Source: Agrobacterium fabrum str. C58 (GTDB lineage: Bacteria > Pseudomonadota > Alphaproteobacteria > Rhizobiales > Rhizobiaceae). Taken from it: DNA of 64,000 nt. Positions 1 to 7,328 of this stretch are shown one piece after another. The DNA is taken from the NCBI RefSeq assembly GCF_000092025.1, contig NC_003063.2, positions 1,803,501 to 1,867,500 on the forward strand, read 5' to 3'. The position numbers and the translations under genes are program-made. The notes under the pieces are model-generated. The model was not told the DNA's origin. It saw only the letters and a program-made list of their open reading frames with translations, and searched no databases. The first letter of the stretch is position 1. Each line of letters begins with the position of its first letter.

Positions 1-217
1 AAAACGTGTCGGTGCCGAGCCTTGCCAGCAGCGCAACGGGGCGGCCGATATGGGCGAAATGTGCGGCGGCAATGAAGGCTCCGCCGCCGGCGGCAATTTC
101 CATGTCGCGGGCAAACAGTTCCCGACCGAGCACCGGCAATTCCTCGAGCCCGGTGAAGATGAGGTCGCAATAGATCCGGCCGATGCTGATGACGGCTGTT
201 TTTTCTGTTGTCATCAT
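1..217 (-). CDS. PfkB-family sugar kinase, N-terminal part (runs off the window)
   Basis: Only the first 72 residues are inside the window. They show the ribokinase/PfkB N-terminal layout: a beta strand (VISIGRIYCDLIF), then a glycine-rich AAGGGAFIAAAHFAHIG segment that in the family binds the sugar, then LARLGTDTF. The ATG overlaps the stop of the upstream ATPase gene by 4 bp (ATGA), so it is translationally coupled as the last visible gene of the sugar ABC operon. It probably phosphorylates the imported sugar or its breakdown product in the cytoplasm. Substrate and C-terminal catalytic motif cannot be seen. Confidence 0.85.
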   Translation of the reverse strand, partial: MMTTEKTAVISIGRIYCDLIFTGLEELPVLGRELFARDMEIAAGGGAFIAAAHFAHIGRPVALLARLGTDTF

Positions 218-1254
218 GCGCGGCCCAGAAGCTTTTCCGTCTTCGCATCGAAAAGATAGAGCGCGCCTGCCTCCGCCTGGCATTGCAACCGGCTGCCGAC
301 AGCGGGAATGGATTTCCCCCTCGCCGTGGCGATCACGGACGTCGTGTCGGTATCCAGATGAACCAGCGTTTCCGGGCCGAGGGGCTCGACGGCGGTTACG
401 GTTCCCTCAAGCGTAAATACTCCCTGCTGGGCTTGGCTTTCACCAACCAGCAGGTCATGCGGACGAACACCGACCAGAAGGTCGCCCGCGGCGGAGGGGG
501 CGACGCTGTTGGTTGTTCTTGAACCCCGCAGCAGGTTCATGGAAGGACTGCCGATGAAGCGGGCGGTGAAAATATCGACAGGCGTTTCGTAAAGCTCCGT
601 CGGTGTGCCGACCTGGAGAATATGACCATCCTTCATCACTACGATACGGTCAGCCATGGTCATGGCTTCCACCTGATCATGGGTGACGTAGACGGTTGTC
701 GTCTTAAGACGTTGGTGCAAGCGCTTGATTTCAATGCGCATCTGTGAACGCAACTGAGCGTCGAGATTGGACAGCGGCTCATCGAACAGGAAGGCGGCGG
801 GATCACGCACCATGGCGCGGCCGATGGCGACACGCTGGCGCTGGCCGCCCGACAGGGCCGCGGGACGGCGGTCGAGCAGGGCCTCAAGCCCCAGCACCCG
901 GCCTGCCTCTTCGATGCGCCGGTTCTTTTCCGTCTTGTCGAGTTTTGCGGTGTAAAGCCCGAAGCCAATATTCTGGCGAACCGTCATATGCGGGTAGATT
1001 GCATAGTTCTGGAAGACCATGGCGATGTTGCGCTGTTTCGGTTCCTTCTCGTTGACGACGTTTCCGGCGATCTTCAACGTGCCGTCGGAAATCTCTTCCA
1101 GCCCGGCGATCATGCGCAGCGTGGTGGATTTTCCGCAGCCGGAGGGTCCGACGAAAACGACGAATTCACCGTCTTCAATGGCCAGGTCTATGCCTTTGAC
1201 CGCTTCGACCTTGCCGTAGCGCTTCACGAGTTGATTGAGTTCGATTGTCGCCAT
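214..1254 (-). CDS. CUT1 sugar ABC transporter ATPase (MalK/UgpC type)
   Basis: 346 residues. Walker A GPSGCGKST is at 36-44, LSGGQ at 134-138 and Walker B FLFDEP at 155-160, followed by the H-loop segment YVTHDQVEAM. A C-terminal extension (about 235-346, with VGVRPHDLLV) matches the regulatory TOBE domain of MalK-type ATPases. It powers the permease pair encoded at 2773-4553. Its start overlaps the stop of the lyase gene by one base and its stop overlaps the kinase start by 4 bp. Sugar specificity cannot be read from the ATPase. Confidence 0.93.
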   Translation of the reverse strand: MATIELNQLVKRYGKVEAVKGIDLAIEDGEFVVFVGPSGCGKSTTLRMIAGLEEISDGTLKIAGNVVNEKEPKQRNIAMVFQNYAIYPHMTVRQNIGFGLYTAKLDKTEKNRRIEEAGRVLGLEALLDRRPAALSGGQRQRVAIGRAMVRDPAAFLFDEPLSNLDAQLRSQMRIEIKRLHQRLKTTTVYVTHDQVEAMTMADRIVVMKDGHILQVGTPTELYETPVDIFTARFIGSPSMNLLRGSRTTNSVAPSAAGDLLVGVRPHDLLVGESQAQQGVFTLEGTVTAVEPLGPETLVHLDTDTTSVIATARGKSIPAVGSRLQCQAEAGALYLFDAKTEKLLGRA

Positions 1255-2768
1255 TATCGCGCTCCCGTCAGGGCGGTGAATTTCTCTGCCAGTTCAGCGG
1301 CCTTCGCCGCTTCATGGTTGGTGGATCGTTGTGCCTCAGCCTCAAATGCACCAAGCTTGCCGCGATAGGCTGCAAACGCCTCTCGCATCGGTTCAGGCGC
1401 CGGGCCGCCGAAACGGCTGCGCACCGCGACGAAGTGCTCCGGCGAGACGATCTGCCTGAACTTTTCTTCGTCAATGCCGGTCTCGCGTCCTGTCAGTCCA
1501 CTGAAAGCCCCAAGGAACGGTTGGTAACCGTCATTGGGCAGATCGCCTTTCAGAGCGACAACGCTTTTGGCGACGGTCGCGGCAATTTCATGCGCCTGGC
1601 GGAAAGACAGGTCTTCGATGCGGACAAGCGAATCCGCCAGTTCCGTGATGGTGATGCAGGAGCGGCGAATGTTCTGGTCGACCCGTTCAGGGTCGATGCT
1701 GATCTGGCCAACGAGGCTGGCGAGAAGATCGAGGACCCGGCCCGCCGAAGCGAAGGCTTCGTAACCCATGCTCTGGGTTTCGCCTTCGCTGTCATTCATG
1801 TCGGTAAAGGGCGTGTTGTGCATCACATCGAGCATGGTCCGTGCCCGCCCGAATGTCTGGCTGGCAAGGTGGCGCAGATGTTCGATCGGTACCGGGTTGC
1901 GCTTCTGCGGCATGATGGAGGAAATCTGCACCAGCGAATTCGGCACATAGATCTGACCGACTTCGAAACTCGTCCAGAACTGGAAGTCCTGAATGAGCCG
2001 GCCGAGATGCAGGAACATCAGCTCGATCGCGCCATAGGTCGCCGTGGTATAGTCGACAGCGGCGATGCAGGAATAGGAATTGCGCAGCGGCGCGGCAAAG
2101 CCCAGCAATTCGGCAACGCGGGCTCGATCAATGGGAAAGCCCGAGGTGGTGATGGCAGCAGCACCCATCGGCGAAAGATCGACGATATGGCGGGCCTCGG
2201 TAAAACGCTCGATATCGCGGATCAGCACCTCGATGGCGGCGGAAAGGTAGTGGCCGAAGGTGGTGGGCTGGGCCGGCTGCCCATGCGTATAGGCGACAAT
2301 CAGGGTGGATTGATTGCGCTCGGCGGCATCGATCAGCGCTTTTAAGAGAACGCGCGCCTTGGCGGTGAGCGTGTCGATCTTGTCCTTGAGGCCGATCTTG
2401 AACAGGGTGTGATCGATATCGTTGCGCGAACGCGCCGTGTGAAGGCGGCCGGCTACATCGACGCCGATGCGGGCTTTCAGCTCCTTCTCGATCAGGAAGA
2501 AGAAATCCTCGACCTCGCCGGTATAAACAAGCTCCGATGGTTCGATGGTCCTGTCGATATCCTCAAGCGCACCGGCGATTTTGGCCGCCGTTTCGGCATC
2601 GAGAATGCCGGTCTCGCGCAGCATGACCAGATGGGCGCGGTCTATTCGGCGGAACCCGTCGACATGGTGGTTCTTGGCGCCATCGAAAAGCGGACGCAGC
2701 ACGGTTTCCTTGTAAACGGGATCGGGAAACTTGCTGGTATCCGACTGGCGCGGGTTGATATCGGCCAT
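1254..2768 (-). CDS. Argininosuccinate-lyase-family C-N lyase, divergent paralogue inside a sugar ABC operon
   Basis: 504 residues of the fumarase/aspartase superfamily. The signature SSIMPQKRNP is at 283-292, HTARSRND at 110-117 and YTHGQPAQP at 160-168. Enzymes of this family eliminate fumarate from N-substituted aspartates. The usual ArgH N-terminal WGGRF is absent and the usual HLQRAQP segment is HGQPAQP, closer to adenylosuccinate lyase, so housekeeping arginine synthesis is unlikely. It lies between permease and ATPase genes (4-bp gap, 1-bp overlap), so it probably acts on the imported compound. EDDS-lyase-like activity is one precedent in the family. AAAGGA about 8 bp upstream supports the start. 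Confidence 0.8.
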   Translation of the reverse strand: MADINPRQSDTSKFPDPVYKETVLRPLFDGAKNHHVDGFRRIDRAHLVMLRETGILDAETAAKIAGALEDIDRTIEPSELVYTGEVEDFFFLIEKELKARIGVDVAGRLHTARSRNDIDHTLFKIGLKDKIDTLTAKARVLLKALIDAAERNQSTLIVAYTHGQPAQPTTFGHYLSAAIEVLIRDIERFTEARHIVDLSPMGAAAITTSGFPIDRARVAELLGFAAPLRNSYSCIAAVDYTTATYGAIELMFLHLGRLIQDFQFWTSFEVGQIYVPNSLVQISSIMPQKRNPVPIEHLRHLASQTFGRARTMLDVMHNTPFTDMNDSEGETQSMGYEAFASAGRVLDLLASLVGQISIDPERVDQNIRRSCITITELADSLVRIEDLSFRQAHEIAATVAKSVVALKGDLPNDGYQPFLGAFSGLTGRETGIDEEKFRQIVSPEHFVAVRSRFGGPAPEPMREAFAAYRGKLGAFEAEAQRSTNHEAAKAAELAEKFTALTGAR

Positions 2769-2772
2769 GATA

Positions 2773-3615
2773 TTATCCTTTCAGGCCCGCCAGCATCACA
2801 CCGCGAACGATGTAGCGTTGCAGGACGATGAAGACGATGAGGGTGGGGATGGTCGCAATGGCTGCGCCCGTCATGATCATTTCCCACTGGATTTGCTGTT
2901 CCACCGCGAAGCTCGAAAGACCGACCGGCAGGGTGTAGAGTTCCTTGCTTGTCGTGACGATCAGCGGCCAGAAGAAGGCTGTCCAGTTGCCGAGGAAGGT
3001 GAAGATCGCGAGTGCGGAGAGCGCCGGCGTCACCAGTGGCAGGGCGACTTTCCACCAGATCTGGAATTCGTTGAGCCCGTCGACGCGTGCCGCCTCGAGG
3101 AAGTCGTTCGGAACGGTCTCGAAAAACTGTTTCATCAGGAAGGTGCCGAAGGCCGTCATCATGCCGGGGAACATGATGCCCCAGTAGCTGTCGAGCCAGC
3201 CCAGCTGGCTGGACATCAGATACCAGGGAATGACCAGCATTTCCGTCGGTATCATCAGCGTGGAAAGAATGGCGAGGAAGATGAAGTAGCGCCCGCGAAA
3301 CTCGAATTTCGCCAGGGTATAACCGACCAGACTGTCGAAAAAGCAGTTGGAGACGGTGACGAGAACCGCAACCAGCGTCGAGTTGAAGAACCAGCGCAGG
3401 AAACGGCCATCGGCCATCACGGTCATGTAGTTCGCAATTGTCGGTGCCGCGGGAATGAGCCTGAGATCATAGACCTGATCCGCCGTCTTGAACGAGGTCG
3501 CGAACATGAACAGCAGCGGCGAAACCATGATCAGGCCGCCAATGAACAGCAGCGTCCAGGCGACGATGCGGCCGGGGCGGATGCGGGCGTGGGAGAGTGG
3601 CAAGGCTTCGCTCAT
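2773..3615 (-). CDS. CUT1 sugar ABC transporter permease, MalG type
   Basis: 280 residues with about six membrane segments, the first at roughly 17-37 (IVAWTLLFIGGLIMVSPLLF). The cytoplasmic EAA loop is seen as EAARVDGLNEFQIWWKVALPL around 180, where the ATPase docks. It pairs with the MalF-type permease upstream, and the two coding regions overlap by 4 bp (ATGA). The lyase gene follows after 4 bp. Family membership is secure; the substrate is unknown. Confidence 0.92.
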   Translation of the reverse strand: MSEALPLSHARIRPGRIVAWTLLFIGGLIMVSPLLFMFATSFKTADQVYDLRLIPAAPTIANYMTVMADGRFLRWFFNSTLVAVLVTVSNCFFDSLVGYTLAKFEFRGRYFIFLAILSTLMIPTEMLVIPWYLMSSQLGWLDSYWGIMFPGMMTAFGTFLMKQFFETVPNDFLEAARVDGLNEFQIWWKVALPLVTPALSALAIFTFLGNWTAFFWPLIVTTSKELYTLPVGLSSFAVEQQIQWEMIMTGAAIATIPTLIVFIVLQRYIVRGVMLAGLKG

Positions 3616-4553
3616 TTCTTTTCCCTCAGCACCCAGAGCTGGACCAGCGACACGGCAAGAAGAATGGTGAACAGGACGACCGTCTGCGCAGCGGCATACC
3701 CCATTGCATAGGAATTGAACGCGGTCTGGTAGATCATCAGTACCAGCGGTTTGGTGGACCCGAGTGGCCCGCCCGGATCATTGGTGGTCATGTTATAGAC
3801 CTGGTCGAAAATCCGCAGGAAACCAATCGAGGAAAACACCACGAGGAAAACGGTGGTAGGCTTCAGGAGCGGAAGCGTGATCTTGCGCAGGATCGCCCAT
3901 TCACCCAGTCCGTCGATGCGGGCGGCTTCGTAAAATGTTGTTGGAATGGCGCGCAGGCCGGCCATGAAGATGATGATCTGGAAGCCGAGCCCCGCCCAGA
4001 TGGCGGTTACCATGACGGAATAAAGCGCCTGATCGGTGGAGCGGATAAATGGTTGCTGGGGAATGCCGATCATGCCGAGCACGTCGTTGATGATGCCGAT
4101 GGGCGGCGGCTGATAAAACCAGCGCCAGACCCAGGCCATGGCGGCGGCCGTCGTCAGATAGGGCAGGAAATAAAGCGCGCGGATGAACCCGTGCAGAATG
4201 CGCACCCGGTCGAGATAAAAGGCGATGACGAAAGCCAGCACAAGGCTGATCGGCGTGCCGACGATGAGATAGGTGAAGGTGTTTTTGAACACCTTCCAGA
4301 ATTGCGGGTCCTTGAACAGCTTGACGTAATTGGCGATGCCGATGAACTTTGCCGGCCGCAGCAGATCCCAGTTGGTGAAGGACAGATAGAAAGCCTGCAG
4401 CGTCGGGTAAAACCGGATGACGCTGTAAAACAGGATCGGGATCGCCAGAAAGCTCCAGATCCACAAAAGCCGTTTCGTGCGCATGGAAAAGCGATCTCCG
4501 AGGGAGCCGCCGGGGCGGCCGGATGCCGCCCCCTGTTGATCTATCGCTGTCAT
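3612..4553 (-). CDS. CUT1 sugar ABC transporter permease, MalF type
   Basis: 313 residues. An N-terminal cytoplasmic tail is followed by a first membrane segment (LLWIWSFLAIPILFYSVI, about 29-46) and about five more. The EAA loop reads EAARIDGLGEWAILRKITLPLL around 225-245. It is the first permease after the binding protein, with only 17 bp between them, and overlaps the next permease by 4 bp. The FYLSFTNWDLL segment and periplasmic loop are typical of MalF/UgpA-type subunits without the long P2 domain of E. coli MalF. Confidence 0.92.
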   Translation of the reverse strand: MTAIDQQGAASGRPGGSLGDRFSMRTKRLLWIWSFLAIPILFYSVIRFYPTLQAFYLSFTNWDLLRPAKFIGIANYVKLFKDPQFWKVFKNTFTYLIVGTPISLVLAFVIAFYLDRVRILHGFIRALYFLPYLTTAAAMAWVWRWFYQPPPIGIINDVLGMIGIPQQPFIRSTDQALYSVMVTAIWAGLGFQIIIFMAGLRAIPTTFYEAARIDGLGEWAILRKITLPLLKPTTVFLVVFSSIGFLRIFDQVYNMTTNDPGGPLGSTKPLVLMIYQTAFNSYAMGYAAAQTVVLFTILLAVSLVQLWVLREKK

Positions 4554-4570
4554 GTCTGAACCTGCGGTTT

Positions 4571-5824
4571 TCAGGGTTTCGCCGCGTCGATGATTTCCTG
4601 CTCGGCCTCGGCGGCCTGTTTGACGGAATCTTCGACCGACTGACCTTCGAGCAGCACCCGGTTGGTCATGTCGATGGCGTTCTGCCGCTGGGCAGCCTCA
4701 TCCATGAACAGCGTTGTATGGGCATACTCCAGACCCTTCAGGAACGGCGCGTAGATCGGGTCCTTCAGGTTTTCTTCGGTCAGCGCCGCAGAGCGCCGCG
4801 CCGGCAGTTCGCCCACGGTCTTCAGCCAGATCGCCATGGCCTCTGGCGAAGAGATATAAGCGAGGAACTTCTTGGAGGCCTCGAGTTCTTCACCCGTGGT
4901 CTTGGCGCTGATGCCATTGGCGAAGTAGCTCGCATAGTTGGAGCGGATGTTCTTGTCATTGGTGGGAAGCTCGGTCACGCCCCACTCAAAATCCTTGATG
5001 GTGCGGAACGAACCCAGCCGGAAGGTGCCGTCGATGGTCATGCCGGCCTTGCCGGCGCGGAATGCTGCCTGGCCTTCATCCATGAAGCCGACCTGACCGA
5101 TCTTCTTTTCAAGCTGCAGGCTGGTGTAAAATTTCAGGGCCTGAATACCCGGCTCGCTATTATAGGTCACTTTCTGGTCGTTGTCGGCATAGGGCTCGCC
5201 GCCATATTGGCGAATGAGGACTTCACGCCACCACTGGTGGTCCTGGCCGCCCATGTCGAGCGTGGAACCTGCAACTGTCAGGTTTCCGGCGGCGTCGTGC
5301 TTGGCGATCTTTTCCGCTGCGGCAACGAATTCATCAAGCGTCTTCGGCGGATTGGCGGCGTCGAGGCCCGCTTCGGTGAAGAGCTTCTTGTTGTAGAACA
5401 GCGCCAGCGAGCGAACCGCCGTCGGCAGGCCGTAATAATCGTCGCCGCGTTTCATGGCGCTGACGATCGGGAAGAATTCGCTCTCGATCTTGTCATGGGG
5501 GAAGGCATCTTTAGGCAGCGGCTGCAGAATGCCGCCAGCCGCGAACTTGTCCAGCCAGCCATAGAACAGCTGCATCACGTCAGGGCCCTTGCCGGAAAGA
5601 TTGGCGGCAATGACGCGTGTCTGGTAATCGGCGTAAGGAAAGGTCACCTGCTTGACGGTGATATCAGGATTGGCCTTCTGGAATTCCGCGATCAGCTCAT
5701 CCATGGCCTTCACGCGTGTGTCGAAGACATATTGCCAATATTCGATTTCAACTGCCTGCGCGGCGTTGAATGCAAATGTGCTGAAACCGGCGACCAAGCC
5801 GGCGAACAGAGTTGCCCTGCGCAT
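4571..5824 (-). CDS. Periplasmic sugar-binding protein, family 1 (CUT1)
   Basis: 417 residues. The chosen ATG (MRRATLFAGL) has GGAGG five bases upstream; an in-frame ATG 12 bases earlier has a poorly spaced site. A Sec signal peptide runs to about residue 25, with a likely cut after AFNAAQA. The mature protein begins VEIEYWQYVFDTRVKAMDELIAEF, the usual start of family 1 binding proteins, and contains GKAGMTIDGTF and an aromatic-rich cleft (QDHQWWREVLIRQYGG). It is the first gene of the minus-strand operon and faces the ROK regulator across a 249-bp divergent promoter. Confidence 0.92.
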   Translation of the reverse strand: MRRATLFAGLVAGFSTFAFNAAQAVEIEYWQYVFDTRVKAMDELIAEFQKANPDITVKQVTFPYADYQTRVIAANLSGKGPDVMQLFYGWLDKFAAGGILQPLPKDAFPHDKIESEFFPIVSAMKRGDDYYGLPTAVRSLALFYNKKLFTEAGLDAANPPKTLDEFVAAAEKIAKHDAAGNLTVAGSTLDMGGQDHQWWREVLIRQYGGEPYADNDQKVTYNSEPGIQALKFYTSLQLEKKIGQVGFMDEGQAAFRAGKAGMTIDGTFRLGSFRTIKDFEWGVTELPTNDKNIRSNYASYFANGISAKTTGEELEASKKFLAYISSPEAMAIWLKTVGELPARRSAALTEENLKDPIYAPFLKGLEYAHTTLFMDEAAQRQNAIDMTNRVLLEGQSVEDSVKQAAEAEQEIIDAAKP

Positions 5825-5995
5825 GTAACCCTCCATTTCCTCCGTCCGGTCTTCCGGATGCGGAGTGATCGTTCCCTTTATCCGCGCTTTCGCGCGCGCT
5901 CATTGGCTCGGTTGGTCACGGGAATTTCCGTATCCCACCCCATACGAGCCTGACCCCCGGTCGTTCTCTACGGTTCTCCGAACACGGGCATTTGT

Positions 5996-6027
5996 CAATA
6001 AGATAATTTACTTGAATTATTGTATTG
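5996..6027. promoter_or_regulatory. Candidate operator of the ROK regulator in the divergent promoter
   Basis: Two 13-base arms form an inverted repeat: CAATAAGATAATT at 5996-6008 and AATTATTGTATTG at 6015-6027, matching at 11 of 13 positions around a 6-base spacer. The site lies in the AT-rich part of the 249-bp gap between the binding protein (minus) and the ROK gene (plus). ROK repressors typically bind long AT-rich palindromes in such gaps. Assignment to this regulator is inferred from position. Confidence 0.5.
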
Positions 6028-6073
6028 CGCTTATCGTCATTTGGACGTTATGAATTTTCTTAGGGACGGGGAA

Positions 6074-7309
6074 ATGGAAGAGATGACGGTGCACACGGTA
6101 GATACCTATCCCGTAGCAATCGGAAAAAATCCTGAGCGCAGCCGCGAGCACAACAGGCGAGTCGTCCTCGACCTTGTGCGCCGGCACGGCTCGCTTGGCC
6201 GCGCCCAGATCGCCAAGATCACCCATCTGACAGCCCAGGCAGTCGCCAATATCGTCGATGAGCTGGTGGGTGAGGAATTGCTGAAGGAACTCGGCCGCCG
6301 TCGCACCGGCAGGGGCCAGCCGCCGATCCAGTTCGCTGTCAATCCCGACGGCGGCGCGACGATCGGCGTGGAAATCGCCGCTGACCATATGGTCACCGTC
6401 GGCCTCGATCTGGCGGGAGTGCTGCGCACCCATCGTGTCACGCCGCTCAAGGATACGACACCGGAAGCCATCCTCAAAACCTTTGCGGCGGAACATGCCG
6501 CGGTTGCGAAAAATGTCGGATGCCGACTGCTCGGCACCGGCGTCGTCATGCCCGGCCCTTTCGAGATCGATGGCATGACCTCCGTCGGACCGACGACACT
6601 TTCCGGTTGGGTGGGTATCGATGCCCGGCAGATGCTGAGCGAGGCCTGCGGCCAGCAGGTCGTGGTGGAAAACGATGCGACGGCCGCCGCCGTCGGCGAA
6701 CGCCTGTTCGGTGCGGGACTGGCGATCCCGAATTTCTGCATGATCTATTTCGGCGTCGGTATCGGTCTCGGCATCATTCAGGATGGCGCGCCCTATCGCG
6801 GCGCGTTCGGAAATGCCGGCGAAATCGGCCATGTCACCGTTTCACCGAAGGGCAGGCTTTGCCCCTCCTGCGGGCAGAGAGGGTGTCTCGAAGCTTACGC
6901 CTCCGCTTACGTGCTGAAGGAAAAACTTCGGCACGTCGGTGTTGCCGATACGGAGCTTGACGATCTCGAAGCCCTGTTCAAGGCCGGCCATCCTGTCGTG
7001 ATGGAGTGGATCGACGAGGCCGCGGCCCATCTGGCGCCCATGGTTGCGATGCTGGAAAACATTCTCGATCCGCAGACGGTCATTCTCGGCGGCGCACTGC
7101 CTGAAGCCATCATCAGTGAGATCATTCAGCGCATGGGGCATCTGCCGACTTCAGTCGCAAGCCGCAGGCAGCGGGAACTGCCGCGCGTCATGCACGGCAA
7201 ATCCGGACAGTTGACGGCAGCGCTCGGCGCTGCCGCCTTGCCGCTGTTCGACATCGTCACACCAAAACTCGAGACGTCCTCGGGTGCCGCAACGCAGGTG
7301 CCCGGCTGA
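6074..7309 (+). CDS. ROK-family transcriptional regulator (NagC/XylR type)
   Basis: 411 residues from the ATG at 6074, preceded by GGGACGGGGAA; the ATG at 6083 is an alternative. A winged helix (about 22-80; SLGRAQIAKITHLTAQAVANIVDELV) is followed by a ROK sugar-kinase-like domain with the zinc motif CPSCGQRGCLEAYAS near 262-276. ROK repressors release DNA on binding a sugar or sugar phosphate. It is divergent from the sugar ABC operon and 19 bp upstream of the deacetylase gene, so it probably controls both directions in response to the imported glycoside. Confidence 0.9.
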   Translation: MEEMTVHTVDTYPVAIGKNPERSREHNRRVVLDLVRRHGSLGRAQIAKITHLTAQAVANIVDELVGEELLKELGRRRTGRGQPPIQFAVNPDGGATIGVEIAADHMVTVGLDLAGVLRTHRVTPLKDTTPEAILKTFAAEHAAVAKNVGCRLLGTGVVMPGPFEIDGMTSVGPTTLSGWVGIDARQMLSEACGQQVVVENDATAAAVGERLFGAGLAIPNFCMIYFGVGIGLGIIQDGAPYRGAFGNAGEIGHVTVSPKGRLCPSCGQRGCLEAYASAYVLKEKLRHVGVADTELDDLEALFKAGHPVVMEWIDEAAAHLAPMVAMLENILDPQTVILGGALPEAIISEIIQRMGHLPTSVASRRQRELPRVMHGKSGQLTAALGAAALPLFDIVTPKLETSSGAATQVPG

Positions 7310-7328
7310 ATATTGGAGGAGACCGCCC

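Noticed and set aside
1254..2768. Reading the lyase gene as the housekeeping argH
   Set aside because: It lies inside a sugar ABC operon and lacks the WGGRF and HLQRAQP segments of ArgH.
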